A stretch of DNA of 64,000 bases from Acanthacorydalis orientalis (GCA_034766995.1 CM068313.1:40177496-40241495); one strand, 5' to 3'; shown: positions 23,119 through 33,617, numbered from the stretch's first letter. Notes: generated from the sequence alone by a model not told the origin. A program made the numbers and translations.

Positions 23119-23759
23119 TTAAATTGGTATATATAATTCTAACCTTAATTTTTTTCAATGAAAGTGTCATTTCATCTTGTTCATGTTGATATCATTTTAA
23201 AGTGCATTTTTCGGTCTGTATTTTGCTAGTATCAACTTTGTTTTTATTATTAATTTTGATTCCAATTGGGCTATTGAATTAAAGATGGAAAATAATCAAA
23301 CAAATGTAATTTTTTGCTCTTATTTTCTCAAAATGGGTGGTAAAACAGCAGAAACTGTTCTTATAATAAATAAATGATGCTTTTAGTGTGAGTACTGTTA
23401 AGGATCGTACGGTGCAATGCTGGTTCCGAAAATTTCGTACTAGGGACATAAATCTTGAAGAAGAACAAGGTCGCGGGTAGCCTTTTTCAGTTCATAAGGA
23501 CCAACTATGCGTTATTTGAATCAGAATCATGCACAACAATTCGAGAGCTTGCACAAAAGTTAGGCATTAGTCGCCTAACAGTTCTGGATTACTTGAAACA
23601 CTTAAATTTGAAGGTCATAAACCGCAGTTATTTTTCTAACAACCTAATATAGTATATAGTAATTTAATCGGATAAAACAGCTAAGAAAATCAAAAATGCT
23701 CAAAATATATATGAATTTGAAGGTGATAAACCGCAATTATTTTTTTACCAATCTAATAT
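23119..23759 (+). mobile_element. composite mariner MITE (cecropia-like) with two right ends
   Basis: It contains the 5' untranslated part and N-terminal helix-turn-helix of a mariner transposase (start near 23285: GGKTAETV, RTVQCWFRKFRTRD, TIRELAQKLGISRLTVLDYLK), then jumps straight to the 3' terminal repeat AACCGCAGTTATTTTTC...AACCTAATA at 23621-23650. About 70 bp on, a second 3' end follows: AACAGCTAAGAAAATCAAAA then ...AACCGCAATTATTTTTTTACCAATCTAATA, ending near 23756. The catalytic region is absent. Two deleted copies appear to have recombined in tandem. Confidence 0.8.
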
Positions 23760-24099
23760 TTGTAAACGTTTTACATTTCCCTGAATCTTCTCATTAAACA
23801 TTCCATATATATTTTTAATATTCTATTTTCTTATCATTTATTTTTTCTTTTCTTCAACTTTTCACTTTAATGCAGAACTATACAAAATAAATATTTAGCA
23901 AAACCTATTTGAGATGATTAAAAGTAATCACTTAATCAATTTTTCTAATTACTTTTGTACTCATTTATTTATATCGTTATATGCTTATACACTTCATTTA
24001 TATAACAGTTGATTCATATAATCCGTACGTTTTTCTTGATACTCTAACCAAACAGAAAAATGTAACTAAACTTTTAACTTAACTGTAACTTTTTCGCAG

Positions 24100-24136
24100 T
24101 CTTTGAACTCTGGAACGTATCTCACTTTTTTGTAAC
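24100..24136 (+). other. candidate microexon (37 bp)
   Basis: A textbook acceptor (TTTTAACTTAACTGTAACTTTTTCGCAG, including a CTTAAC branch-like motif; given here as separate pieces ACTTAAC and TTTTTCGCAG) precedes 37 bp that end at a consensus donor GTAAGTGAA. Only one frame is open: two bases, then FELWNVSHFFV and two bases over. Its end phase fits the start phase of the 52.97-53.06 kb candidate. Unrecognised product. Confidence 0.35.
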
Positions 24137-24616
24137 GTAAGTGAATAGATAGTATCCGTGAAATCGGTAATCGCAATATTTTCACGAGCACTGATTCACG
24201 AATAAAACTAGAAGAGCATTGTTGTAAAAAGGTGATTTATATACATTACATGTGTAGAGAGAATCGTTGTAGAGAAAAGATTACGGCACGTCATTGTATG
24301 TAACATTCTTTCTCAATCATATATGAAATATAATTCAACTCTTTATATATAAGATCCAGGTAAATGTTCATATCAAATTGTTGATTGTCCGGACAGATTT
24401 TTTTGTTATGCAAGAACATATTGTGTAGCTTACTATTAATTTAATGTTTTTATTTGATATTGTTTACTTAAATGTTGAAACCTGTATTGTTTACAATTCT
24501 TCTAACATGTATTAAATAACCGATGATAACAAAAAACATCATGCCTTAAATAAAATCCATTGGATTGAAACATAATAGAATTAAGATGTATATATGATAT
24601 AAGTGAAATGTATACC

Positions 24617-24620
<4 letters not shown>

Positions 24621-24675
<55 letters not shown>
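24621..24675. repeat. (TA)n microsatellite
   Basis: About 27 TA units. Confidence 0.97.
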
Positions 24676-24830
24676 TCGTATATCAGATGTTTTCAACACT
24701 ATATATTTATAACTACGATATTAATTCACATAGAAATGTTTCAATTTTTCATTGATTCGATTTTTTGTTGATTTGATACCCTACGTAATTGCTTTTCAAT
24801 TATTTTATAGCATTTAAAATCTACGGCTAC

Positions 24831-25361
24831 TAAAATGTACAAATTAATTCGGTACCTTTTTTATAGAAAAATAATGTGTACGGAAAAATGTAACACATTT
24901 CAATCCACAAAATGTCCACCATTATTTTATATAACTTTGCTCGATCTGTCGGAGAATTGAAGAACTCCTCGCCAAAAAAGATGGTGGTTTTGAGTCGATG
25001 AAGTTGTAATGTACTTTCGGATCTCTCCCACTGTTTTAGCATTTTTTTTGCATGTTTTATACATCACAACACCTTCCTCAAAGCTGAACAAATCATATCC
25101 TTGCCTTCGGCAGCATTTTTTTTCAATTGGAATGCGAAAAGTATGCAATGCCTAGTTTGATGCTTTTCGAACGCCATCGTGTTTACTGCTGTTTTGTGTT
25201 TTGTTTTGTAAAGTTATGCCAACTGTTTGGCCAAGATATATAGAGTTTTTAAAAGTTAATGTTGGTACTTCAAAATTCCAAAACGACGAGAAAATATTTT
25301 AATTTAAAACAGAGTTAAAATTGATTCAATTTATAGGTACAGAATTAATTTGTGCACCTAA
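24831..25361 (-). mobile_element. chimeric deleted mariner, family F copy 2 (both ends present)
   Basis: The most complete family F copy. The left end TAAAATGTACAAATTAATT and the complement of the right end TTAGGTGCACAAATTAATT are terminal repeats flanked by TA, giving a 531-bp element. On the minus strand come IPIEKKCC, FSFEEGVVMYKTCKK (N-terminal mariner region), then SSTQNHHLFWRGVLQFSDRSSKVI, a stop, and NNGGHFVD, the usual mariner C-terminus. Roughly 700-800 bp of catalytic domain is missing between them. Copies at 4.5, 45.7 and 56.0 kb have the same structure. Confidence 0.82.
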
Positions 25362-26031
25362 TACGTTTTATTAAAGTGATAATAACATTTTTTAATTGCT
25401 TATTAAATTTTTCTATATATTTCATTTTGTAAAAAAGTCAGTGCTTTCCTGCATCATTTTTTTCCAAATAAGGAACTTGATGTATTGTTTGAGATAGTTT
25501 ATATTTCATTCTAAAACACGAATATTATGAACAGCCGATTATGATAAATTTTATATTAATATATTGCTCACAGTTTAAGCTTTAAAAATATAGTTCATTT
25601 TTTCAAGCAAAATAAGATATTACAAAACGTTCACAACGATACATTAATGCTGTCTCATATTTAACAAAATAGCAATTTAAGAAATCACAACTAGTGAAAA
25701 ACGATTCAGCTGCCAAATTTAAGATTTTGAAAAAGTGATATTGCCTTTTTTATCATAATTTCTATTGTTTCTCTCAAGGTAATATATATTTTTATTAAAA
25801 AACTATATGTCGACACTGAATAATTTAATTGGTTTATTTCTTCGATAAAAACAATTAAATAAATCACCATAAATTTGTTAACTAACTGGAAGGCGGTATG
25901 AGAATTGGAATTTATTAACGATTATAAAGAACATATATTTCTTTTTTTACAAAATAGCTGCCTATGTTGACTATAAAAATATTTTTTTAATTATCTTTTA
26001 AACACACAATTCACCCATTCCCTCCCTTCAG

Positions 26032-26034
<3 letters not shown>

Positions 26035-26064
<30 letters not shown>
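26035..26064. repeat. (TA)n microsatellite
   Basis: About 15 TA units. Confidence 0.95.
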
Positions 26065-26067
<3 letters not shown>

Positions 26068-26154
26068 TTATTTAAATACTACTTTTCTAATTATGCGATA
26101 TAATACAAAAATTAAAATACATCTATATTTACACAGTTTCAACTGCATTTGTAG

Positions 26155-26194
26155 ACTCACGCCGACACACGCTTTATGTGGATAATTATTCTCT
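26155..26194 (+). other. weak candidate exon (40 bp)
   Basis: Acceptor CAACTGCATTTGTAG, donor GTAAATT; open frame THADTRFMWIIIL. The first half is GC-richer than its surroundings. Low confidence. Confidence 0.15.
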
Positions 26195-26231
26195 GTAAAT
26201 TATTTATTTGTGCATTAAATACTATTTGTTT

Positions 26232-26247
26232 ATATATTTATATATAT

Positions 26248-26280
<33 letters not shown>

Positions 26281-26290
26281 TGATATATTT

Positions 26291-26328
<38 letters not shown>

Positions 26329-26362
26329 ATATATTTGTTTATATATATATATATATATATAT
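26232..26362. repeat. compound (TA)n with repeated TTGATATATTTG linkers
   Basis: Three TA blocks joined by the repeated linker TTGATATATTTGTTTATA, a small higher-order repeat. Confidence 0.93.
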
Positions 26363-26692
26363 ATTGATCTATTTATTAAATACTCTTGTAATGAATTTTA
26401 CTGGTATGAAGATAAACAATTCAAGGTCACTTAAATAACCAAACAATTTAATATATTTCAAAAAGGATTAATCATCTATTCTTGTAAGTAAGATGGTTAA
26501 AAATACAATACTGTTTGTTTTTATTTTTACATAAATATACTATCATATCCAATAATTCAAAACTAATTAATAGTCGTTCATTTATTAATCTCCAGACAAG
26601 GCAGTACACTTTTAATACATTATTGATTATATTTGTGAATGTACTGTAATTATATTAACATAAAAATACAGAGAAATACTTATATTTCGCAA

Positions 26693-27262
26693 TAACACTC
26701 CTTTCGAATGATTTGATTGCAAACTGATCGTTTATTTCATTCCATTGAATGACTTTGCAAACTGATACTTAATTTTTACAGAATTTCTATTAGTTAACAA
26801 TCTAAAACGGCTCGACAGCAATCTCGAAATATACTTTAAACTAAAGAATATATTATATTAATAATTAAGCACCCGGCATTGCATTTTTGTCATTTTTACT
26901 AACTACTGCTAAATCATTAGGTTCTGGACAATATTATTCCCAGGCATGTATTTACAAAAGCTAATAAGACAGTAATTATGACACTTTCATTTGATAAAGA
27001 TACTGACGTAGAAAGGGTATGTTACATATTGCAAAAATGCAATGCTGGAGGTTTAATGGTAGTTCAAAACATGACAAAAATGTAATGGGGGATGTTTAAT
27101 TGTTAATATAAAATATTCTTCAGTTTAAATTATATTTTGAGATTGGGGTCGAACCGTTTTAGATTATTAACTAATAGAAATTCCGTAAAAATAAAGTATC
27201 AATTTGTAAAATCATTCAGTGAAATGAAATAATCGATCAGTTTCCGATAAAATCATTCGTGT
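26693..27262. mobile_element. element with ~200-bp inverted repeats (foldback type)
   Basis: The left arm (about 26700-26900) and right arm (about 27070-27262) are inverted copies, by eye roughly 85% alike: for example CTATTAGTTAACAATCTAAA (26788-26807) against TTTAGATTATTAACTAATAG (27158-27177). The match continues inward through GCATTGCATTTTTGTCAT and CATGACAAAAATGTAATG. The ~170-bp middle has no ORF. Long terminal arms with a short core fit a foldback MITE or a long-TIR Tc1/mariner relative. Target duplications are not clear. Confidence 0.75.
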
Positions 27263-27272
27263 TATATAATAA

Positions 27273-27280
<8 letters not shown>

Positions 27281-27310
<30 letters not shown>

Positions 27311-27324
27311 GTATATATATATAT

Positions 27325-27355
<31 letters not shown>
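27281..27355. repeat. compound (TA)n/(CA)n microsatellite
   Basis: TA runs around an ACACACACACA block near 27326-27336. Confidence 0.95.
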
Positions 27356-27497
27356 AGACTAAATTTCATATCACACAAGTATGATTCTTAAAGTTGAACT
27401 CTCAAAGAACAATTATCAACACAGTACAATTAGTACAATTGACTTACCATAAAAATACAATAAATATTATATTGTTTAAATTTTTAATCATATATTC

Positions 27498-27513
27498 ACA
27501 CCCACACACACAC

Positions 27514-27563
<50 letters not shown>
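27498..27563. repeat. (CA)n(TA)n microsatellite
   Basis: A CACACACACA start passing into more than 20 TA units. Confidence 0.95.
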
Positions 27564-27566
<3 letters not shown>

Positions 27567-27621
27567 AAAGTCATATAAAATCTATTAAAGGTTTCAGGTG
27601 TAATAGATATGCTGTATTAAC

Positions 27622-27623
27622 AC

Positions 27624-27690
<67 letters not shown>

Positions 27691-27698
27691 TATATAAA
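27622..27698. repeat. (CT)n(TA)n microsatellite
   Basis: About 11 CT units run straight into TA units. The same CT-then-TA order recurs at 35.63 kb. Confidence 0.96.
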
Positions 27699-27843
27699 TT
27701 AAGCAAATTTATTAAAAAATATCAAAAATTCAAATGTCCCAAATAATGTCTGAATAACTTTTCAAACCTAAATACGAAATATTCAAATACGTACGGAATA
27801 AACCAACATTTATTTTATCTCAAATTGTAATAAAATAACTTTA

Positions 27844-28059
27844 TGTCATATCTCTGTTCTGAAAATTATACAACATTTTCCACGAAAGCAAGAAATAATC
27901 ATTTTCCGAGAACTGAGAACAACCATTCCAGATTCCCATACACAACTTCCGAGTTGTATGACCTCCCTTTAATTTAAATAGATGTACACATAAAATTACT
28001 GTAATAAATATTATTTCGTTATTAAATTGTTTTTCACTGATTAAATACTCTATATTCAA
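27844..28059 (-). other. open reading segment, possible last exon
   Basis: The minus strand is open for 71 codons. Its second half is coding-like (GGHTTRKLCMGIWNGCSQ, ENDYFLLSWKMLYNFQ) and ends at a stop followed within ~40 nt by AATAAA. Possible acceptors (AAATTAAAG) are poor. It may be coincidence. Confidence 0.18.
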
Positions 28060-28062
28060 TAC

Positions 28063-28066
<4 letters not shown>

Positions 28067-28106
<40 letters not shown>
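28067..28106. repeat. (TA)n microsatellite
   Basis: About 20 TA units. Confidence 0.95.
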
Positions 28107-28107
<1 letters not shown>

Positions 28108-28476
28108 CCTTAATTGAATACATTAAAGTATTTTTAAATTTATAGTAATTTTAAAAATATTCTAAAATATAAATACTTTCCAAATTTTTTTTTTTTCGTA
28201 AGTAACTTTTTATGCGATGAACAGATATTTCAAACATGTAATCGGTATTAAAAATAATTAAAAACTTTTAATTCCGAATTTATAAGAGTAATGAAAACAG
28301 AAGTCTTATTTCTATCAAAGTAATATTATTTAAGTAAATTCTTTATATTTATATATAAATATTATTTCAAATTGTTACATAGTTATTTAAATGTTTTTCT
28401 AAATAAAATGACTTTTAGTTTTTATAAAGTACTATTAAAGAATATAATCTATAAAACGAAAGAAACTTTTTGAATA

Positions 28477-28680
28477 TATAGACGATTCAACTTAGGCTTC
28501 CACACAACAGTATTAAAATAAACGCAAAAATTAAAAAAAAACGTCATCCCCGTTCAGTATTTTAGTTCAATTGTACTTTAGTATTGAATTGAACTAAAAT
28601 ACTAAATAAACATGACATTTCTTAACCCCTCCACCCCTTATTAATACTTCCACGTGGAAGCCTAAATTGAATCACCTATA
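28477..28680. mobile_element. MITE, GGTGATTCAATTTAAGC family, copy 1
   Basis: The ends GACGATTCAACTTAGGCTT (28481 on) and the complement of AGCCTAAATTGAATCACC (to 28677) form terminal repeats at TATA. Sequence just inside (CACACAACAGTATTAA and TTAATACTTCCACGTGG) is also inverted. Two more copies, at 29.48 and 51.89 kb, share the ends. No coding capacity; TA target use suggests a Tc1/mariner relation, which is inference. Confidence 0.75.
28556..28603. repeat. perfect 17-bp inverted repeat inside the MITE
   Basis: AGTATTTTAGTTCAATT (28556-28572) and its exact complement (28587-28603), 14-nt spacer. The counterpart in copy 2 (near 29561-29613) is more decayed. Confidence 0.85.
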
Positions 28681-28966
28681 TTTTTATTTAAGAAGATTTT
28701 AATAACAATCACGCTTTTTTACAATATATGTAATAAAAAATACATTGTAACAGTTAAATAATTTATGATCGTTGCGCTGAAAAATCTGTATCCAAATTTT
28801 TATTTTTTAAAAAAACCGTTTAACGAAAAGAAAATCTATAATTAGAATAATTTTTTTATATATGAATAGCAAATTATTCTGAAAAAGTATTAATACTGAT
28901 TTTTTTCTTAAAATAATAATTTTTTGTACATTATTAGATTATTTATATATGTATCTATGAGAGTTT

Positions 28967-28997
<31 letters not shown>

Positions 28998-29105
28998 ATA
29001 TGTATGTATATATATATATATGTATATATATATGTATATATATATATGTATATATATGTGTATATGTATATATATGTATATATATGTGTATATATATATA
29101 TATAC
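28967..29105. repeat. imperfect (TA)n/(TG) microsatellite
   Basis: About 140 bp of TATATG/TATG variants; all long reading frames through it are artefacts. Confidence 0.96.
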
Positions 29106-29234
29106 AGTTTGGCAATTTAATTCCTGAATAGGCATAATGAAAATAAATACAATTTAAGTAATACGAAAACTGATAGTTATTCAAAGCAAGCTCTAGTTAC
29201 TTTACTAAACTAATTACAACGTTCTAAAAGTTTT

Positions 29235-29860
29235 TAAAGACAGTCTGCAAAAACGTCCTAAGAAACTGCTATCAATTTGGCAGTTCCTTTTTTTAATATC
29301 TTCTACGTCCTAAAATCGTTTCCAATTGAGAAGAGAAAAAAGTCTGCTGATGCCAAGTTAGGTGAATAGGGTGAGTGATTGATATTAACAACGTCGCGTT
29401 TCATGAGAAATGACTTCACAATCAATGCAGAATGGGTAGATGCATTGTCATGCAACAAGAATCAACTCCCTCGAATACATAGGGTGATTCAATTTAAGCT
29501 TTCACATGGAGGTATTAAATGGGGGCGCAGGGGTTAAGAAAAGTCATGTTATTTTTTATTTAGTATTTTAATTCAATCAATACTAGAATACAATTGAACT
29601 AAAACACTAAATGGGGGATAACCTGTTTTTTTAATTTTTGCGTTTCTTTAATACTTTCGTGTGGAAGCTTAAGTTGAATCACCCTATACTTTTCTCGAAA
29701 TTACAGTGGCACTCCAAAAATGCGTTGCATTAATCTTTTCACTGTTTCAACGAAGAATCCACTGTTAACTGTTTGTCCTTCAGGCATAAATTCCTTATGG
29801 ATCACACCCAGTTTATCGAAGAAAAGTAATCAGCATGTTTTTAATTCTGAATTTTTGATT
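29235..29860 (-). pseudogene. Tc1/mariner transposase fragment, split by a MITE
   Basis: Minus-strand pieces, right to left: VIHKEFMPEGQTVNSGFFVE and TVKRLMQRI (near 29705-29810), FREK, then beyond the nested MITE a HDNASTHSALIVKSF block (second Asp, near 29420-29465), INHSPYSPNLASADFFLFS (third Asp, near 29345-29400) and the C-terminal region. The HREFVPxGQTVN...HDNAPxH...PYSPDLAxxDFF pattern is that of a mariner lineage different from the others here. No terminal repeats found. The first Asp lies upstream and is not seen. Confidence 0.75.
29479..29687. mobile_element. MITE, GGTGATTCAATTTAAGC family, copy 2 (nested)
   Basis: TA then GGGTGATTCAATTTAAGCT at the left, and the complement of AGCTTAAGTTGAATCACCC then TA at the right. 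It interrupts the mariner transposase segment, whose reading continues on both sides, so it inserted at a TA after that mariner. Confidence 0.85.
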
Positions 29861-29949
29861 CTATATGCGTACATATTATATATGCTACCCCCGGGCAACA
29901 AATCGAATATCGGAGGCTGTCATTACATAAAAATAAGTTCCGTATGAAA

Positions 29950-30037
29950 ATTGTTCCAATTATCAGGAGGGGGGAATCCATAAATACGAATATATTTTTG
30001 TAAGGGGTCAATGTATGATAAAGGTTGGGAACCCCTG
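29950..30037 (+). mobile_element. hAT right-end remnant
   Basis: Ends AAAGGTTGGGAACCCCTG, the typical right terminus of Charlie-type hAT elements (complement CAGGGGTTCCCAACC), preceded by a GGGGTCAATGTATG subterminal. No matching left end was found nearby. Confidence 0.55.
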
Positions 30038-30163
30038 ACTTAAATTATAAAGTATTTTGAATTTTTAATAATACTTTTTCTTGTTAATTCAGTAAAGTTC
30101 TAAAACAGATTGGATGAAAGCGCCCTCTTATTAGTTGAAAGAAATATAAACTCACTGTTGAGA

Positions 30164-30210
30164 ATATATATATATATATATAAATATATATATATGTGTG
30201 TGTGTGTGTG
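30164..30210. repeat. (TA)n(TG)n microsatellite
   Basis: TA units followed by nine TG/GTGCG units. Confidence 0.94.
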
Positions 30211-30994
30211 CGTCAGCGTTTGTTTATAACATATTTTTATTAAACAGTGTCTCTTGCTTTTTAGTAAATTTACAAAGAATTTAAGTGCTTCTATTTCAAT
30301 TAAATTAGTACATTGCCCGAGTGTTTCACTGTGGTATATTTTAAACTTCTCTTACTAATACAGAATATGGAAAAGTTATATGTACATATATACATGCAAA
30401 GTAGATCAGTTAAAAAATTATTAAATCTTTTTAATTAAATTGTTATCAGTGACTAAGTTGTTGCAATTGTTTACAATTTGCAATCGTTACTACATGTATT
30501 GATTTTTTTGTTATATGATATGAAAAGTATTATAATAATAATTTAATAAAGAATAGTATTAAATTACATTTTAAAAATGTATACATTTTATTAAAAAAAA
30601 TCTACGCAAACAAAATTAGAATATTTCTTAATGATGAATAATGTTTAAATGAAAACATCACAGCGCGTTAATAAATCAGTCACATTTAATAATTTATATT
30701 AAAGTGGCGATAAAATTTTTCATCAGGAATTCACAAAAACTAGCGAGCTGTAAAGTTCAGTTCATTTATATTTCAGCATATTTGAAGTTCGGTATGTGCT
30801 TATGTGGAAGCGACACAGTTAGAGAGCACAGTACAACTGTGGAAATTAATTTAATACGTATGTAATATGTGTCATAGAGGAAATATTGATCCCACTTATT
30901 CAGGCTACAATGTTAACTGGAATATCATTTGTGTCGTGTTGAAAATTAATAAACAAAATAATAAAAGCGTGTCTGTTGATTAAATCCAATCGAT

Positions 30995-31300
30995 ATCCTT
31001 ACTCTTAATGCCCCTTTTCGTCGTTTTAATGCCGTTAAGCGCCCGAGCTAAACGAAAATTCCGTCCGTATTTATAGTGATTACGCCGCCGCTTGTCACAC
31101 TCACGTACATACCGCAGCCTCCTATGATTTCAACCACTCGTCTAGTGTTGACGCGATGTTGTGTAGTGGGGTGAATGGTGGGGATAGAGGTGCGCTTTGG
31201 AAATGTCGCTAACGACGGCGGAGGGTGTGACGACGCTTGCCGTCGGCTAGACTGACTGCTCGTTCGCGTCGAGACGCCTAGATATAAATATATACAACCA
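30995..31300 (-). promoter_or_regulatory. CpG-rich islet with promoter-like layout (minus strand)
   Basis: About 290 bp of CpG-rich sequence in AT-rich surroundings. On the minus strand a TATATTTATA block (31292-31283) lies ~30 bp upstream of an insect initiator-like AGTCAGTC (31257-31250). A ~140-nt leader follows that contains no ATG, then a donor GCG|GTATGT at 31112. That is the order expected of a TATA/Inr promoter and a non-coding first exon. A GCGTCGAGACGC palindrome sits at 31266-31277. A TATAAATA on the plus strand allows the opposite orientation, but no initiator is seen there. Confidence 0.4.
31113..31253 (-). other. candidate non-coding first exon
   Basis: The segment between the initiator-like site and the GTATGT donor. 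No ATG occurs in it. If real, downstream exons must lie to the left; phase-compatible candidates are at 20.23-20.32 and 18.00-18.08 kb. Confidence 0.3.
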
Positions 31301-31516
31301 CATGTACAATATAGTAATGTTCACCTTGGGTACATAGGTAAATTTCACTGTTATGTTAGCGAACAGGGATTGAATATTTTATGTTGTACTACAAACCTGC
31401 TGCCAGTGCAATATAAAATTGCTGAATAAATATGTGGAATCGATTTTTTTTAAAAAAAAACACATACCTGTAAATATTTGCTCCGTTAAACGAAATCAAT
31501 GTATGAACCATAACTA

Positions 31517-32744
31517 TTAGGTTGATGCAAAAATAATTGCGGTTTTTACGTATCGAGTATAAAGACGAATCGATCGGTTAAAAATTATATTTATTAATCG
31601 AAATAAATACCATTGACCTGCACACATTTCTCCCGACGGGAAACAAGTTTGTTTATTCTTACAAGATAGAATTCTGCAGTCCTGGAATTAACGTATTCAT
31701 CGAAAGCGCTTTGAGCCGATGCTTGATCTTTGAAAACATGCTCTCGTAGGAAATTAATCAAATGCTTAAAAAAATGACAATCTATAGAAGAGAGGTCCGG
31801 AGAATAAGTTGGATGAGGTAAGATTTCATAACCCAGTTCATTTAATTTTTTAAAAGTAGTTTGTGAGACGTGTGGTCGAAGGTTGTCATGAAAAAGAATT
31901 GGTCCCCTTCGATTGACTAATGATAGCCGTAAAAAATACAACTTCACAATATCCTGACAATAGTTTTCTGCTGTTATTGTTTCACCATGATTTAAGAAGT
32001 TGTAGTGAATGATGCTACTTGCCAACAACTAAACAACGACCATAATCTTTTTTTAATGAAGCTTCGGTTTAGGAACTGTTTTGGTGCTTCTATTTGGTCT
32101 AGCCAATGTGATGAACTTTCCGATTCTTGTAAAGAATCCACTTTTCATCACATGTGACAATCTGACAAAGAAAGGGTTCATTTTTGTTATGGAAAAGAAG
32201 CGCAGAGCAGACTTCGTATTGCCGAATTGTTTGATGTTCGTTTTGTTCATACGGCACACATTTATCCAGCTTTCTTATTTTTCCAATTAAGCTCAAATGT
32301 CGAACAACTGTTGAATGATCAACATTGAGTTCTTCTGCCATCTCTCGAGTTGTATGCGGGTTCGCTTCAATAATGGTTCTAAATCATCATCAAGGCTTTT
32401 GTTTCCATCACGGAATGTTTGGCACTAGTGTTGAGCTGTATGTTCAGTAATTAACTCTTCATCAAAAACAAATTTGATATTTCGAGCAGTTTCTGTTGTT
32501 TTACGTCCCGATTTAAACTCATACAACAAAATCGCGCGAATTTACTTTTTTCCACGACTAATTTAAAAGGTTATATTCAACAATACTAAAAAAATGAAAA
32601 CAATAAACATAAGCTGAAATCAGTAGTGTTCATTTCATTGTTTACAATGATGTATCACATGACTAACAAAAGATTACGGTAACTAGAAAAATCGACGCCA
32701 AACTAAAAATGATAAAAACAGCAATTATTTTTCCACCAACCTAA
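31517..32744 (-). mobile_element. full-length mariner, cecropia-like, dead
   Basis: The left end TTAGGTTGATGCAAAAATAA and the complement of the right end (TTAGGTTGGTGGAAAAATAA) bound a 1228-bp element at TA sites. Minus-strand transposase pieces: N-terminal region near 32370-32550, MAEELNVDHSTVVRHLSLIG (32282-32341), QIVTCDEKWILYKNRK (first Asp), HYNFLNHGETITAENYCQD, RRGPILFHDNLRPHVSQ (second Asp), HPTYSPDLSSIDCHFFKHL (third Asp) and, near 31600, the VQVNGIYFD C-terminus. The catalytic triad is legible but frameshifts near 32100 and 32345 kill it. Closest in layout to SETMAR/Hsmar1. Confidence 0.9.
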
Positions 32745-32934
32745 TATATCAAAACTATTATTTCAGAATGGATTGTTAATTTGTGAATACAATATTTTAT
32801 TTTAAAAAAATCCGAGATTAGTCTCATATCAATAATAAAATTTTAGTTTTCAAATATTTTTATGGGACTCTAGTATTTCAAAAGTACCAGTATACTCAAA
32901 TAATAATATTAACAATAATTGTAAATACACTTAC

Positions 32935-33167
32935 TCAAGATAGTAAGTCCGATGATAGGGGTTCTAAAAAAAAGATATACTTTATTTGTTTCTGCTCCCC
33001 TCTTTAATCAATACTTAAAAGCGTTCATGGATGAAGACAGTAAAATCAAGATGCAGGAATGTTTCATTCCAGACACGATAGTTTTTATGAAAGATTTATT
33101 TCACGCTTTCGCGTTGAAAATCATCTAATTTAATTTTAAATACATAACCATTCTTTCGATCAGTTAT
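32935..33167 (-). mobile_element. non-LTR retrotransposon tail, second copy
   Basis: Aligns with 13.19-13.42 kb: AAGTCCGATGATAG against AATCCGATGGTAAG, CCCCTCTTTAATC in both, GATGAAGACAGTAAAATC against GATGAAGATAGTGGATAT. On the minus strand the HSCILILLSSSMNAFKY(stop)LKRG peptide matches HSCMLYPLSSSVKVFKHRLKRG of the first copy. Confidence 0.65.
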
Positions 33168-33531
33168 TATTTGTTTGGTTAAATTTTGGACACACTAAAT
33201 AGCCCATAAATGATTTAAATGTACCTATTGAAATTGAGTTTTTTTTTTACTTTTACTAATTTTTTCCGTCCTTATTCTCCATTTATTCACTTCTATCTAA
33301 TTTCAAATGTTTGTTTGAAAAGAAACGTATACAACTTTTATAACAACATTTATGAACAATGTACTTTTCATTTTTTTTTAAAAAAACAATGTACATCCAT
33401 TTAAATTTCATATGAACCATTTATTAGTACAAGTGTTTACTTCAAAAATAAAATTCGGTTTTATAATAATACACTAAGGATGTAATTATTTTTCACATCA
33501 AAATGTATAAATAAGATTTTGATACATTCTT

Positions 33532-33534
<3 letters not shown>

Positions 33535-33578
<44 letters not shown>

Positions 33579-33617
33579 ACATATATATGTATATATATAT
33601 ATATATGTACATATATA

